Source: an uncultured Lachnospiraceae bacterium | Lineage (GTDB): Bacteria; Bacillota; Clostridia; Lachnospirales; Lachnospiraceae | Length of the DNA stretch: 64,000 nt | NCBI GenBank assembly: GCA_947632515.1 | Contig: CANRPO010000009.1 | Location: 33,027-97,026, forward strand | Direction: 5' to 3' | Shown here: positions 9,171-18,503 of the stretch, piece by piece | Numbering within the stretch: the stretch's first letter is position 1 | Layout: the number at the start of each line of letters is the position of its first letter | Made by a program: the position numbers and the translations under genes | The notes under the pieces: model-generated | Told to the model about the DNA's origin: nothing | What the model saw: the letters and a program-made list of their open reading frames with translations, nothing else | Database searches by the model: none

Positions 9171-9189
9171 CGGGCAGGCGGCCTGCCCG
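9171..9189. other. Perfect hairpin before lgt
   Basis: CGGGCAGGC and GCCTGCCCG are 9-bp arms around one base. The structure has no T tract and ends just before the lgt ribosome binding site AAAGGAG (9190-9196), so it may shape the leader of lgt. Confidence 0.5.
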
Positions 9190-9201
9190 AAAGGAGTCAG
9201 C

Positions 9202-10083
9202 GTGCAGGAGGTTATGAACGCCGGGGACATCGCGTTCCCGCATTTGGGGATCTATCTGAATAATGTGCCTAAGAGTTTCAGCGTTTTTGGGTTCCGGATC
9301 GCTTTCTACGGGGTGATTATCGGCGTCGGCGTCCTGTGCGGCGTGCTGCTGGCGGCGCATATGGCGAAAAAGGAGAGCATGGATCCCGATATGATCTGGG
9401 ACTTTGCGATCTACGCCATTATTTTTTCCATCATAGGCGCGCGAGCCTACTATGTGATCTTTCAGTGGGATATGTACAAAAATAATCTGCTGGAGGTGTT
9501 TAATCTGCGAAACGGCGGGCTTGCCATCTACGGCGGGGTCATTGCGGCTTTTCTCACGCTCTACGTCTACACGCGCGCCAAAAAACAAAGTTTTTTGCAG
9601 ATGGTGGACGTCTGCGTGCCGGGGCTGATCTTAGGGCAGGCCATCGGCAGATGGGGGAATTTCATGAACCGGGAAGTGTTCGGCGGTTATACGGATAACC
9701 CGGTGGCGATGCGGCTGCCGATCGCGGCGGTCAGGAGCAGGGACATCACGGAGAGCGTGGCGGCGCACATAGCTGAGGGCGCCAATTATATTCAGGTGCA
9801 TCCCACTTTCCTGTACGAGAGTCTCTGGAATCTGCTGGTTCTTGTACTGATGCTCGTCTATCGCAGGCACAAGAAATTTCAAGGCGAAATATGGCTTTTT
9901 TATCTGGGCGGCTACGGGCTGGGCAGATTTTGGATCGAGGGCATCCGCACCGACCAGCTCTATCTGACAGGTACGACGATACCCGTATCGCAGCTGCTTG
10001 CCGCAGTCTGCGTGGGGGTGGCGGTGATCGCGGACATTGTCGTCAGAGTCTGTCTGCGAAGGCGTCCCAAGACGGCGGCATAG
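9202..10083 (+). CDS. lgt: Prolipoprotein diacylglyceryl transferase
   Basis: A 293-residue membrane enzyme that transfers diacylglycerol from phosphatidylglycerol to the lipobox cysteine of prolipoproteins. It has seven or so membrane helices, the N-G-G-L-A-I-Y-G-G segment and the catalytic-region signature G-R-W-G-N-F-M-N-R-E. GTG 9202 has AAAGGAG 5 bp upstream. ATG 9214 gives the more usual M-N-A-G-D-I-A-F-P N-terminus and is a fair alternative. It is followed 54 bp later by the sensor kinase. Confidence 0.95.
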   Translation: MQEVMNAGDIAFPHLGIYLNNVPKSFSVFGFRIAFYGVIIGVGVLCGVLLAAHMAKKESMDPDMIWDFAIYAIIFSIIGARAYYVIFQWDMYKNNLLEVFNLRNGGLAIYGGVIAAFLTLYVYTRAKKQSFLQMVDVCVPGLILGQAIGRWGNFMNREVFGGYTDNPVAMRLPIAAVRSRDITESVAAHIAEGANYIQVHPTFLYESLWNLLVLVLMLVYRRHKKFQGEIWLFYLGGYGLGRFWIEGIRTDQLYLTGTTIPVSQLLAAVCVGVAVIADIVVRVCLRRRPKTAA

Positions 10084-10137
10084 ACGATCCTTCGAAACGA
10101 AAATCAGACAAACAGCATAGAGAAAGGGCAAAGGAAA

Positions 10138-12450
10138 ATGAATCTATATACTTGCGTACTTTTATTCTCCGTCAGTTTTCTGGTTCTGATACAGGGGATC
10201 CAAGTGAAATGGTTCAACAACAGACACAGTAAGCACAACAGCGCTTATTTTGGCATGTGCCTTTCTACCTATGTGTGGGCGAGCTCGTTAGCCATCATGA
10301 TGTTCTGCCCGAAGAACCACAGTTTCTTCTATGCGAACGTCAGCGTGCTGGGCGCGGTCAGCTTTGTGATGTATGTGCTTGTGTTCATGCTGACTTTCTA
10401 CGAGGAGTCCGGGGCGTACAGGATGCTCCATGTGCTCTGTCCGGTTCTCGGCGTGGCGATCTGGCTGCTGCGTCTGGCGGGAAACGGATATATCATGGTC
10501 GAGACGGAGTTTGGCCTTTTCTACAAGGACAGGGTGTGCGCGGCCAATTATCTGTTCTATATCTGCATTTTCGTGATGTGTCTGATCGGTATTTTTGTGC
10601 TTGCCTATCACAGGCACAAGACCCGGCTCAAGAGGGAGAGGATCTGTCTGAATCTCTGGATCATTCTGATCGTGCTGTACAGTGTCGGCGTCAACGGCGT
10701 CAGCATGATCAACATGGGGAAGGGCATCGCGACGACGCCTTTCGAGGGCGCGGTCGGCTGCTTGGCCAATCTGAGTTTCTACTTTATCGCCAGTTATCTG
10801 GATATGCTGGAACTGCCCAAGGCAAAGGTGGATTCCTACATCACGACCTATCTGACCACGCCCGTTGTGTTCGTGGACTACACGGGCAGGATCATCTACT
10901 ACAATGAGAGTTTCCGCAGATTTTTCCATCTGGAAAATAAAGAGATCCTGGGCACGCGCCAGTTTTACAGCAATATCATCACGGAGCGTTCCGTGGACGA
11001 GGCCATCGAGCTGGTGAATTCGGAGCAGCTGTACGAGGGCGCTTTCCCGGCGAAAACTCTGGACGGCGAGAGGATGCTTGACATCCGCTATACGGTCATA
11101 CTGGACCACTTCGGGGAGACGCGCTGCGTCATGAACGTGATCAATGACGTGACGGAGGCGCAGAAACTTCTGGTGAGTCTGGAGGAGCAGACCGCGCTGG
11201 CGGAGGAGAACCGTCTGGAGGCGGAGCGGGCGAATCAGGCGAAGGGCGATTTCCTCGCCAACATGAGCCATGAGATCAGAACGCCCATGAACGCCATTAT
11301 CGGCATGAACGAGATGGTCATGCGGGAGGAGATCTCCCCCAGGGCCGCGCAGTATTCCCAGGACATCTACAACGCGGGGCAGACCCTTCTCGCGATCATC
11401 AACGATATTCTGGACTTCTCGAAGATAGAGTCCGGCAAGATGGAGATCGTTCCCGTGAGTTATGAGCTGGGCTCGCTGCTCAACGACGTGCTTAACATGG
11501 TCAACAAGAAAGTGCATGACAAGGGGCTGGAACTTGTGCCTGTCATCTCGCCTGCCATTCCGCACCAGCTTGTGGGCGACGAGATCCGCATCCGCCAGAT
11601 CATCCTGAATCTGGTGAACAACGCGGTCAAGTACACGGACAAGGGCAAAGTGACGCTCAGGGCGGAGCATAAGGCGCGCGAAGACGGCGGGATCGATCTG
11701 TGCATCGCCGTCACGGACACGGGGATCGGCATTCGGGAGGAGGATCTCGACAAACTGTTCAACAGTTTCCAGCGCGTGGATATGTCTGTCAACCGCAAGG
11801 TCGAGGGGACGGGTCTGGGACTGTCCATCACCAAACAGCTCGTGGAGCAAATGAACGGCTCCATACGGGTGGAAAGCGTCTACGGGCAGGGTTCCACCTT
11901 CAGCATCACTCTGCCGCAGGAGGTGGAGGATGAGACGCCCATCGGCGATTTCGCCGGCGCTGCCGCGAAGATGTACAAGGACAGGAAGAAGGAGGAAGTC
12001 ACGTTCACGGCTCCCGACGCGAGGATACTGGCGGTGGATGACAACAAGGTCAATCTGGTAGTGGCGAAGGGGCTGATCAAGGAGACGAAGATACAGGTCG
12101 ATTCCGCGCTGAGCGGCGCGGAGGCGTTGGAGAAGATCAGGACGCAGAAATATGATCTGATCCTGTTAGATCACATGATGCCCGGAATGGACGGCATGGA
12201 GACGCTGAAAAGAATGCGCGCGCAGGAGGAGAACATGAGCAGGGACGCGGCGGTGATCGCGCTCACGGCCAACGCGATCTCCGGCTCCAGAGAGTTCTAT
12301 CTGGCTGCCGGGTTTGACGACTACCTCTCCAAACCGATCAACGCGCAGCGCTACAAGGAGATGCTGCACAAGTATCTGCCGCCCGAGCTGGTCCGCACAC
12401 AGGAGCAGGAGGAGCCGGAGGAGTTTCTGGATATGGGCGCGGGAATCTGA
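10138..12450 (+). CDS. Hybrid sensor histidine kinase/response regulator with 7TM sensor and PAS domain
   Basis: A 770-residue membrane protein. Residues 1-220 form a 7TM histidine-kinase N-terminal domain, followed by a PAS domain (about 235-340), a short coiled coil, a HisKA domain with the phospho-acceptor box N-M-S-H-E-I-R-T-P, a HATPase with D-T-G-I-G-I and G-T-G-L-G-L, and a C-terminal receiver domain with V-D-D-N, the acceptor D in L-L-D-H-M-M-P-G-M-D-G and K-P-I-N. No output domain follows the receiver, so the signal probably passes by phosphorelay or through a separate protein. The signal is unknown. Confidence 0.92.
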   Translation: MNLYTCVLLFSVSFLVLIQGIQVKWFNNRHSKHNSAYFGMCLSTYVWASSLAIMMFCPKNHSFFYANVSVLGAVSFVMYVLVFMLTFYEESGAYRMLHVLCPVLGVAIWLLRLAGNGYIMVETEFGLFYKDRVCAANYLFYICIFVMCLIGIFVLAYHRHKTRLKRERICLNLWIILIVLYSVGVNGVSMINMGKGIATTPFEGAVGCLANLSFYFIASYLDMLELPKAKVDSYITTYLTTPVVFVDYTGRIIYYNESFRRFFHLENKEILGTRQFYSNIITERSVDEAIELVNSEQLYEGAFPAKTLDGERMLDIRYTVILDHFGETRCVMNVINDVTEAQKLLVSLEEQTALAEENRLEAERANQAKGDFLANMSHEIRTPMNAIIGMNEMVMREEISPRAAQYSQDIYNAGQTLLAIINDILDFSKIESGKMEIVPVSYELGSLLNDVLNMVNKKVHDKGLELVPVISPAIPHQLVGDEIRIRQIILNLVNNAVKYTDKGKVTLRAEHKAREDGGIDLCIAVTDTGIGIREEDLDKLFNSFQRVDMSVNRKVEGTGLGLSITKQLVEQMNGSIRVESVYGQGSTFSITLPQEVEDETPIGDFAGAAAKMYKDRKKEEVTFTAPDARILAVDDNKVNLVVAKGLIKETKIQVDSALSGAEALEKIRTQKYDLILLDHMMPGMDGMETLKRMRAQEENMSRDAAVIALTANAISGSREFYLAAGFDDYLSKPINAQRYKEMLHKYLPPELVRTQEQEEPEEFLDMGAGI

Positions 12451-12510
12451 GACAAAGGGGCTGATTCTCATGCTTTAGAAAAGATAATTTCATAGGGTCA
12501 GCGCATACAG

Positions 12511-12548
12511 GCGTATGGTACGGCGACGGGAACCATACGCTTTTTTTG
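12511..12548 (+). terminator. Rho-independent terminator after the hybrid kinase
   Basis: GCGTATGGT (12511-12519) pairs with ACCATACGC (12532-12540) and is followed by seven T. It isolates the dcw cluster from upstream genes. Confidence 0.85.
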
Positions 12549-12630
12549 CGCCTTTTTGTCGGATGATTTTTTCAAAAAAAGCGGTGTTTGCGCTTGCAAT
12601 ATGCGCCTTTATAGTATAAAATAGGTAACA

Positions 12631-12666
12631 GAGTGGTGGAAAGTGGCGGTAAGTGGTTTAAAGTGG
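12631..12666 (+). promoter_or_regulatory. MraZ operator: four RAGTGG boxes at 10-bp intervals
   Basis: GAGTGG at 12631 and AAGTGG at 12641, 12651 and 12661 recur every 10 bp, about 100 bp before mraZ. MraZ is known to bind direct repeats of this type (AAAGTG-like with 10-bp spacing) and to regulate its own operon. A TATAAAAT at 12615-12622 just upstream is a likely -10, which would place the boxes in the start region of the transcript. Confidence 0.8.
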
Positions 12667-12763
12667 AAGATATGGGACCCGATCACGGTATGCCGCCGCA
12701 GACCGTGGCAGACCACTCAGGTGTCAGGAAAGTGTACGGAAGACGCGGACAGGGTGATTGACG

Positions 12764-13195
12764 ATGTTTATGGGAGAATACAATCACACGATCGACACTA
12801 AGGGCAGGCTGATCATTCCTTCAAAGTTCAGAGAGGCGTTGGGAGACACTTTCGTGGTGACAAAGGGGTTGGATGGCTGCCTGTTCGTCTATGACAATGA
12901 AGAGTGGAAAGCGTTCGAGGAGAAACTGAAGGCCCTGCCGCTCACCAACAAGGACGCCAGAAAATTCGTGAGATTCTTTTTGGCGGGAGCGACAGAGGCG
13001 GAAGTGGATAAGCAGGGCAGGATCCTCGTGCCCAATGTACTGAGAGAATTTGCGGATCTACAGAAGGACGTGGTGCTGATCGGCGTTGCCAGCAGAATAG
13101 AGATCTGGAGCAGCGAACGTTTCGAGCAGACGGCGTCCTATGACGATATGGACGATATAGCGGAGCACATGGCGCAGCTCGGACTCGGCATCTAG
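12764..13195 (+). CDS. mraZ: Transcriptional regulator MraZ
   Basis: A 143-residue protein made of two SpoVT-AbrB-like folds, each with the D-x-x-G-R-(L/I) signature (D-T-K-G-R-L near residue 11 and D-K-Q-G-R-I near 84). MraZ oligomers bind repeats upstream of mraZ and tune the division and cell wall operon. I start at ATG 12764 (M-F-M-G-E-Y-N-H), as in homologues. A TTG six bases upstream is in frame. It heads the dcw cluster and is preceded by its operator. Confidence 0.97.
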   Translation: MFMGEYNHTIDTKGRLIIPSKFREALGDTFVVTKGLDGCLFVYDNEEWKAFEEKLKALPLTNKDARKFVRFFLAGATEAEVDKQGRILVPNVLREFADLQKDVVLIGVASRIEIWSSERFEQTASYDDMDDIAEHMAQLGLGI

Positions 13196-13234
13196 CTTTG
13201 TCCGTAGGGAACGAAGAAGGATACGGAACGCGGA

Positions 13235-14173
13235 ATGGAGTTTAAACATATATCGGTCCTCTTGGAGGAGACGATAGAGCAGTTACAGGTCAGGCCGGAC
13301 GGGATCTATGTGGACGGCACGCTGGGAGGCGGCGGGCATTCTTATCACATCGCCTCCAAACTGACTGAAAAGGGCAGACTGATCGGCATCGATCAGGATG
13401 GAACAGCCATTGAGGCGGCGGCCGTCAGACTGAAACCCTATGGGGACAGGATCACGCTGATCCGCGACAACTATCGCAATGCCGGACAGGCGCTCATGCG
13501 GCTGGGCATAGAGCGCGTGGACGGCATATTGCTGGATCTGGGGGTGTCCTCCTATCAGCTTGACAATGCGGAGAGAGGGTTTTCCTACAAATATGACACG
13601 CCGCTCGATATGCGCATGGACTTGCGGCAGACGACCACCGCGGCGGATATTCTGAACGGTTACGGCGAGATGGAATTGTACCGTGTCATCAGGGACTACG
13701 GGGAAGAGCAGTTTGCCAAGAACATTGCCAGGCATATCGTGAACGCGAGGAAGGACAAGCCCATAGAGACGACGGGAGAGCTGAACGAGATCATCAAAGC
13801 GGCGATCCCGGCGAAGATGCGGGCCGGGGGAGGACATCCGTCCAAGAGAACTTTTCAGGCGATCAGGATAGAGTGCAACAGGGAGCTGGAGGTATTGGGA
13901 GAATCGCTGGATGAACTGATCGGCCTGCTGAATCCGGGAGGAAGGCTCTGTATCATCACCTTTCATTCTCTGGAAGACCGGATCGTCAAGACGGCTTTTC
14001 GGAGAAATGAAAACCCGTGCACTTGTCCGCCGGATTTTCCGGTGTGCGTGTGCGGACAAGTCTCCAGGGGCAGAGTGGTCACGAGAAAACCGATTCTGCC
14101 GACGGCGGAGGAGATCGCGGCGAACAGGAGAGCCAAAAGCGCAAAATTGAGAGTGTTTGAGAGGGGAAAGTAA
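13235..14173 (+). CDS. rsmH: 16S rRNA (cytosine-N4) methyltransferase RsmH (MraW)
   Basis: A 312-residue SAM-dependent enzyme that methylates N4 of C1402 in 16S rRNA. The N-terminal H-I-S-V-L-L-E-E, the SAM loop D-G-T-L-G-G-G-G-H, the L-L-D-L-G-V-S-S motif and the late [10 protein letters not shown] motif are all present. It is the usual second gene of the dcw cluster, 40 bp after mraZ and 6 bp before ftsL. Confidence 0.98.
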   Translation: MEFKHISVLLEETIEQLQVRPDGIYVDGTLGGGGHSYHIASKLTEKGRLIGIDQDGTAIEAAAVRLKPYGDRITLIRDNYRNAGQALMRLGIERVDGILLDLGVSSYQLDNAERGFSYKYDTPLDMRMDLRQTTTAADILNGYGEMELYRVIRDYGEEQFAKNIARHIVNARKDKPIETTGELNEIIKAAIPAKMRAGGGHPSKRTFQAIRIECNRELEVLGESLDELIGLLNPGGRLCIITFHSLEDRIVKTAFRRNENPCTCPPDFPVCVCGQVSRGRVVTRKPILPTAEEIAANRRAKSAKLRVFERGK

Positions 14174-14178
14174 AAGCG

Positions 14179-14664
14179 ATGGCGACAATGCAGGGGGAAA
14201 CAAGAAGAAGACGCACGGCGGCCGGCAGAGGGCAGACGTATGTGTACGGCAATGCGGTCAGAAAGCTTGACGTGACACGGGAGATCGAGAAGAAACCGGT
14301 TAGAAAACTCAGCCGGACAGCGCGCAAGAACAGGGAGCGCGCGAAATACATGAGCGCGGGGTATGTGTTGTTCCTGAGCGCGGCGCTTGCGGTGACGGGG
14401 ATCATACTGACGGGATATATCGGTCTGCAGTCTGACATAACGAACAGCGTACAGCATATCTCCACGCTGGAGAAACAGCTGAATGATTTAAAGCTTGCAA
14501 ATGATGAGGAATATAGTAGAATAACAAGTAGTGTAAATTTGGAAGAGATCAAAAGAATCGCGATCCAGGAGCTGGGAATGCAGTATGCGGGCGAGGGGCA
14601 GATCGTCTCCTTCGCAAGCGAGAACAACGACTATGTAAAACAGATGGCTGACATTCCGAAGTAG
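14179..14664 (+). CDS. ftsL: FtsL-like septum protein
   Basis: A 161-residue bitopic protein. A basic cytoplasmic tail (1-62) precedes one membrane helix (about 63-85) and an extracellular coiled coil (about 90-140) with leucine spacing. Together with position between rsmH and the first PBP gene this identifies FtsL, which joins DivIB and DivIC in the divisome and activates the FtsW/PBP pair. FtsL sequences diverge quickly, so the call depends mainly on topology and gene order. The N-terminal tail is longer than in Bacillus. Confidence 0.85.
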   Translation: MATMQGETRRRRTAAGRGQTYVYGNAVRKLDVTREIEKKPVRKLSRTARKNRERAKYMSAGYVLFLSAALAVTGIILTGYIGLQSDITNSVQHISTLEKQLNDLKLANDEEYSRITSSVNLEEIKRIAIQELGMQYAGEGQIVSFASENNDYVKQMADIPK

Positions 14665-14696
14665 AGCGGTCAGGCGTGATGTAAGCGGGTGAGTAT

Positions 14697-16994
14697 TTGA
14701 GCGGTCGTCGGATGGAGGGCGGGAGCCCTGTCATGAAATTTACTATGAAAATGCAAAAGAAATTGCTGATACTGTTTCTCGGTATCCTGTTGGCTTTTGC
14801 AGGGCTCAGTTTCCAGCTGTACCTGATCACAAGGGACAATGGAGAAGAGTATAAAAAACAGGTATTGTCGCAGCAGGAGTACGACTCAACGACAATACCT
14901 TTTAAGCGTGGAGAGATCGTCGATTCCAACGGCACGATCCTGGCGGTCAGCAACAAAGTCTACAATGTCATACTGGACACGAAGATCTTACTGCAGAAAG
15001 AAGAGAATGTGGAACCTACGCTGACCGCGCTTAGGAAGTGTTTCAACATTGATACGAGCGAGGTGCGAAACTACATTGCCACGCATCCCGAATCCTCTTA
15101 CTATGTGATGGCGAAACGGCAGGAGTACGAGAAAGTCAGCGCTTTTCAGGAGATGGACAACGATCCTGAGACGGGGAGCGCGATCGCCGGCGTCTGGTTT
15201 GAGAGCGAGTATAAGAGAGAGTACCCGAACGGCACGCTGGCCTGCGACGTGATCGGCTTTACGACCAGCGACAATCAGGGGACTTACGGGCTGGAGGAGT
15301 ATTATAACGACACGCTCAGCGGCGTCAATGGCAGAGAGTACGGCTATTTAAACGAAGATTCGGCTTTGGAGCGCACCACCATCGCTGCGCAGGACGGCTG
15401 CAATCTGCAGCTCAGCATCGACGCCAATATCCAGAGCATCGTGGAGAAGTACCTGAAAGAGTACAACGAGGATTACAAGGATAATTACAGGCCGGGCAAC
15501 GGCGCGGAGAACGTGGGCTGTATCATCATGGAGGCCGATACGGGAAGAGTGCTCGCCATGGCCAGCTACCCGTCTTTCGATCTGAACGACACGAGAAATA
15601 CCGAGTATCTGCTCGGTATGCCGCTCGTGGACGACAAGGGCAGCCGCACGGGCGAGTATGTGACGCAGGAGATTCTGGACGAGATGGACGACGCCGCCAT
15701 GTACCAGCAGCTCAACGCGCTGTGGAAGAATTATTGTATCGTGGAACCCTATGAGCCGGGTTCCGTGGCGAAACCTTTTACGGTGGCGGCGGCGCTCGAC
15801 AGCGGCGCGATCAACGGAGACGAATCCTTCTACTGCGACGGCGGTCTGGTGGTGGTGGAGGGCGAGAAACCCATCAAGTGCCACCAGACATACGGCGACG
15901 GCCTGATCACGGTGCAGCAGGGCATCGAGCGCTCCTGCAACGTGGTGCTGATGAACGTGGCCTTTAAGCTGGGCAAGAACCGGATGGTGGACTACCAGCA
16001 TCTGTTTAATTTCGGCCTGAAGACGAACATCGATCTGGCGGGCGAGGCGCGGACGGTGACGATGGTCTACAACAAGGACACCATGCGGATCACGGAGCTG
16101 GCGACCAATTCTTTCGGACAAGGTTTCAACGCCACGATGATCCAGATGATCACCGGATTTTGCTCGCTGATCAACGGCGGGTACTATTACGAGCCCCATG
16201 TGGTCGATAAGATCACCACGGCGGACGGCGCGACCCTGGAGAATATCCAGCCGAGAGTCCTGAAACAGACGATCTCCCAGTCCACCAGCGACACGATCAG
16301 AGAGTTCTGCAACACGGTTGTGACCGGGGAAAAAGGGACGGGCAAGACGGCGAGACCGGCGGGCTATATGATCGGGGGCAAGACGGGTACGGCGGAGACG
16401 CTGCCCCGAGGCAACAATGAGTACGTCGTCTCCTTTATGGGGTACGCGCCCGCGGACGATCCGCAGATCGTCATCTATGTGGTGGTAGACAGACCCAACG
16501 TGTGGCTGCAGGACGACGCGAAACACGCCACCGGGATTGTCAGGAAGGTGCTGACGGAGGTGCTGCCCTATCTGAATATCTTCATGACGGAGGAGTTAAG
16601 CGACAAGGAGCGGGAGGAACTGGAGGAGCTGCAGATCCAGCTGAAGATGCCCGCAGATACGGACGAAGAGCAGGCCTTGGACGAGGAGGGCAACCCGATC
16701 CAACCGGAGGACGGGATGGAAGACGGCGATGGAGAAAATACGGACGAGGACGAGGGCGAGAGCGAGGAAGACAGGGAACAGCGCGAAGTCTGGAAGACTT
16801 TTCCGACAGATCCCGAAACCGGCTATCTGAAAGATCCTGCAACGGGCTATCTGTACGACCCCGAGACGGGAACGCAGATGTACGGCGGCAGCATGATCGA
16901 GGAGGAAGAGAAGGACGGCGAAGAGAACGGCGATTCGGAAGACGGGACAGCGGAAGGCGATCCCGCAAAAGATGAAGCTGAGAAAACAGAATAG
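14697..16994 (+). CDS. ftsI: Class B penicillin-binding protein (FtsI/PBP2B-like transpeptidase) with acidic tail
   Basis: A septal D,D-transpeptidase of up to 765 residues. One membrane helix (about 20-40), a PBP dimerisation domain, then the transpeptidase domain with S-V-A-K (nucleophile serine), S-C-N (SxN) and K-T-G-T. Residues 640-765 form an unusual Asp/Glu-rich extracellular tail with three D-P-(E/A)-T-G-(Y/T) repeats and no PASTA domain. The start is uncertain: TTG 14697, ATG 14712 and ATG 14733 are in frame, and ATG 14733 gives the usual basic residues before the helix. Because the second PBP gene of the cluster is interrupted, this is the likely vegetative division enzyme. Confidence 0.9.
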   Translation: MSGRRMEGGSPVMKFTMKMQKKLLILFLGILLAFAGLSFQLYLITRDNGEEYKKQVLSQQEYDSTTIPFKRGEIVDSNGTILAVSNKVYNVILDTKILLQKEENVEPTLTALRKCFNIDTSEVRNYIATHPESSYYVMAKRQEYEKVSAFQEMDNDPETGSAIAGVWFESEYKREYPNGTLACDVIGFTTSDNQGTYGLEEYYNDTLSGVNGREYGYLNEDSALERTTIAAQDGCNLQLSIDANIQSIVEKYLKEYNEDYKDNYRPGNGAENVGCIIMEADTGRVLAMASYPSFDLNDTRNTEYLLGMPLVDDKGSRTGEYVTQEILDEMDDAAMYQQLNALWKNYCIVEPYEPGSVAKPFTVAAALDSGAINGDESFYCDGGLVVVEGEKPIKCHQTYGDGLITVQQGIERSCNVVLMNVAFKLGKNRMVDYQHLFNFGLKTNIDLAGEARTVTMVYNKDTMRITELATNSFGQGFNATMIQMITGFCSLINGGYYYEPHVVDKITTADGATLENIQPRVLKQTISQSTSDTIREFCNTVVTGEKGTGKTARPAGYMIGGKTGTAETLPRGNNEYVVSFMGYAPADDPQIVIYVVVDRPNVWLQDDAKHATGIVRKVLTEVLPYLNIFMTEELSDKEREELEELQIQLKMPADTDEEQALDEEGNPIQPEDGMEDGDGENTDEDEGESEEDREQREVWKTFPTDPETGYLKDPATGYLYDPETGTQMYGGSMIEEEEKDGEENGDSEDGTAEGDPAKDEAEKTE

Positions 16995-17062
16995 ATAAAA
17001 TAAGAATAACCTCATCAAATCGGTAATAAATTATACCAATACCTTTTTGTGAGGTTTTCTGT

Positions 17063-18184
17063 ATGATGGATGAGACGCCGCATCAGCACAAAACATATCA
17101 CAGGAATAAGACCGTGACGGTGATGTTCCTCATCCTGCTTGTGTTTGCTGTGTTGATGGGGAGACTTGTATATCTGATGGTCTTTCGGTCGGAGTATTAC
17201 ACGATGCGGGCGAAACAACTGCACGAGCGGGAACGCAGCATCAAGGCGGCCAGAGGGCGGATCATAGACGCGGGCGGCAAGATCCTCGCCGACAACAAGA
17301 CGGTGTGCACCATCTCGGTCATTCACAGTCAGATCGAAGATCAGGAGAAAGTGATCGCCGTGCTCTGCAAGGAGCTGGGACTGTCGGAGGAGTATGTCAG
17401 AAAAAGAGTGGAGAAATATTCCTCCATCGAGAAGATCAAGAGTAATGTGGATAAGAGCGTGGGCGACGCGATCAGGGCATACGATCTGGCGGGCGTAAAA
17501 GTGGACGAGGACTATAAGCGATATTATCCTTACGATTCGCTGGGCTCGAAGGTGCTCGGGTTCACCGGAGGGGACAATCAGGGCATTATCGGACTGGAAG
17601 TGATCTATGAGGAATATTTGCAGGGAGAAGCGGGAACCATCTTGACGGTTACGGACGCCAAAGGAGTGGAAGTCGCTGAGGCGGGTGAGGAGCGTGTGGA
17701 GCCTGTCGAGGGAAAAGACCTGTATATCAGCATGGACATGAATATTCAAAGCTATGCCACGCAGCTCGCCTTACAGACGATGGAGACAAAACAGGCGGAC
17801 AGCGTCTCTATCCTCGTGATGAATCCGCAAAACGGCGAGATCCTCGCCATGGTGAACGTGCCTGAGTTCAACTTGAACGATCCCTACACATTGCCCGACG
17901 GTGTGGGCGGCGATGGGCTGAGCGAGGAGAAAAAGCAGGAGCTTTTGAACGGTATGTGGCGCAACGGCTGCATCAACGATACCTATGAGCCGGGCTCCAC
18001 GTTCAAGATCATCACGGCGGCGGCCGGACTCGAATCCGGCTCGGTCAAGCCCACGGACACCTTCAACTGTCCGGGCTATATTATGGTGGAGGATCGAAGG
18101 ATCAGATGTCACAAGGTGGGCGGGCACGGCACGGAGGACTTCGTGCAGGGAACGATGAACTCCTGCAAGCAGAAAGTTATGTAA
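17063..18184 (+). pseudogene. spoVD: SpoVD-like class B PBP, 5' part (interrupted at the SxN motif)
   Basis: The first 368 codons of a class B PBP, followed by five codons and a TAA supplied by the inserted element. It has a membrane helix (about 15-38), the dimerisation domain and the S-T-F-K nucleophile motif with S312 and K315. The reading breaks directly after S367-C368, so the SxN asparagine and the third active-site motif are missing and this product alone cannot be a transpeptidase. The position after ftsL and the first PBP gene is that of spoVD in Bacillus, whose product makes spore cortex peptidoglycan. The 3' part lies at 34093-34740. It may be a reversible split gene rather than a dead one. 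Confidence 0.9.
18165..18168. repeat. attL core: GCAA at the left junction
   Basis: GCAA follows the T of codon 368 (TGC). The same GCAA ends the element at 34091-34094. Using one copy to join the flanks gives TGC-AAC-CCC-GTC, which reads C-N-P-V in frame. Confidence 0.8.
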
Positions 18185-18221
18185 TATAGAGCAAAGTAAA
18201 AAAGTAGATATGATCCATTTG

Positions 18222-18246
18222 AGAACCGTTTTGCGGTTCTTTTTTT
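18222..18246 (+). terminator. Terminator just inside the left end of the element
   Basis: AGAACCG (18222-18228) pairs with CGGTTCT (18234-18240) around a 5-nt loop and is followed by a run of seven T. It lies 54 bp inside the element and would stop transcription arriving from the mraZ promoter. Confidence 0.82.
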
Positions 18247-18330
18247 GTTCCTTTTGGTTGGACAAGTATAGTATATCACAGATGAAAGAAGTTTTGAATG
18301 GAGACTTCCGGTGTATGGGAGGTGAGAAAA

Positions 18331-18474
18331 ATGCTGATGCATATCATAGCGGTATTACTGTTTTTACCCGGCAGTATCATTGCCGTTGCTAACGCAATAC
18401 GAGATGATCCGCCAATGACTATTTCAGAGAAAACTGTCAGTGCAAAAAACAGAAAGAAAAAACGGAACCGGTAA
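18331..18474 (+). CDS. Small membrane peptide, 47 residues
   Basis: The ATG at 18331 follows GGGAGGTG by 6 bp. The product has a hydrophobic helix (about residues 4-22) and then a strongly basic tail ending K-K-K-R-N-R. I do not recognise a family. It is the first gene of the element and is followed 30 bp later by parA, so it may be part of the maintenance operon. Confidence 0.5.
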   Translation: MLMHIIAVLLFLPGSIIAVANAIRDDPPMTISEKTVSAKNRKKKRNR

Positions 18475-18503
18475 AATTGTAATAATTTATGGAGGAAATT
18501 ATT

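Noticed and set aside
10288..11850. A 520-codon minus-strand frame opposite the hybrid kinase
   Set aside because: Shadow of a well supported kinase with all motifs.
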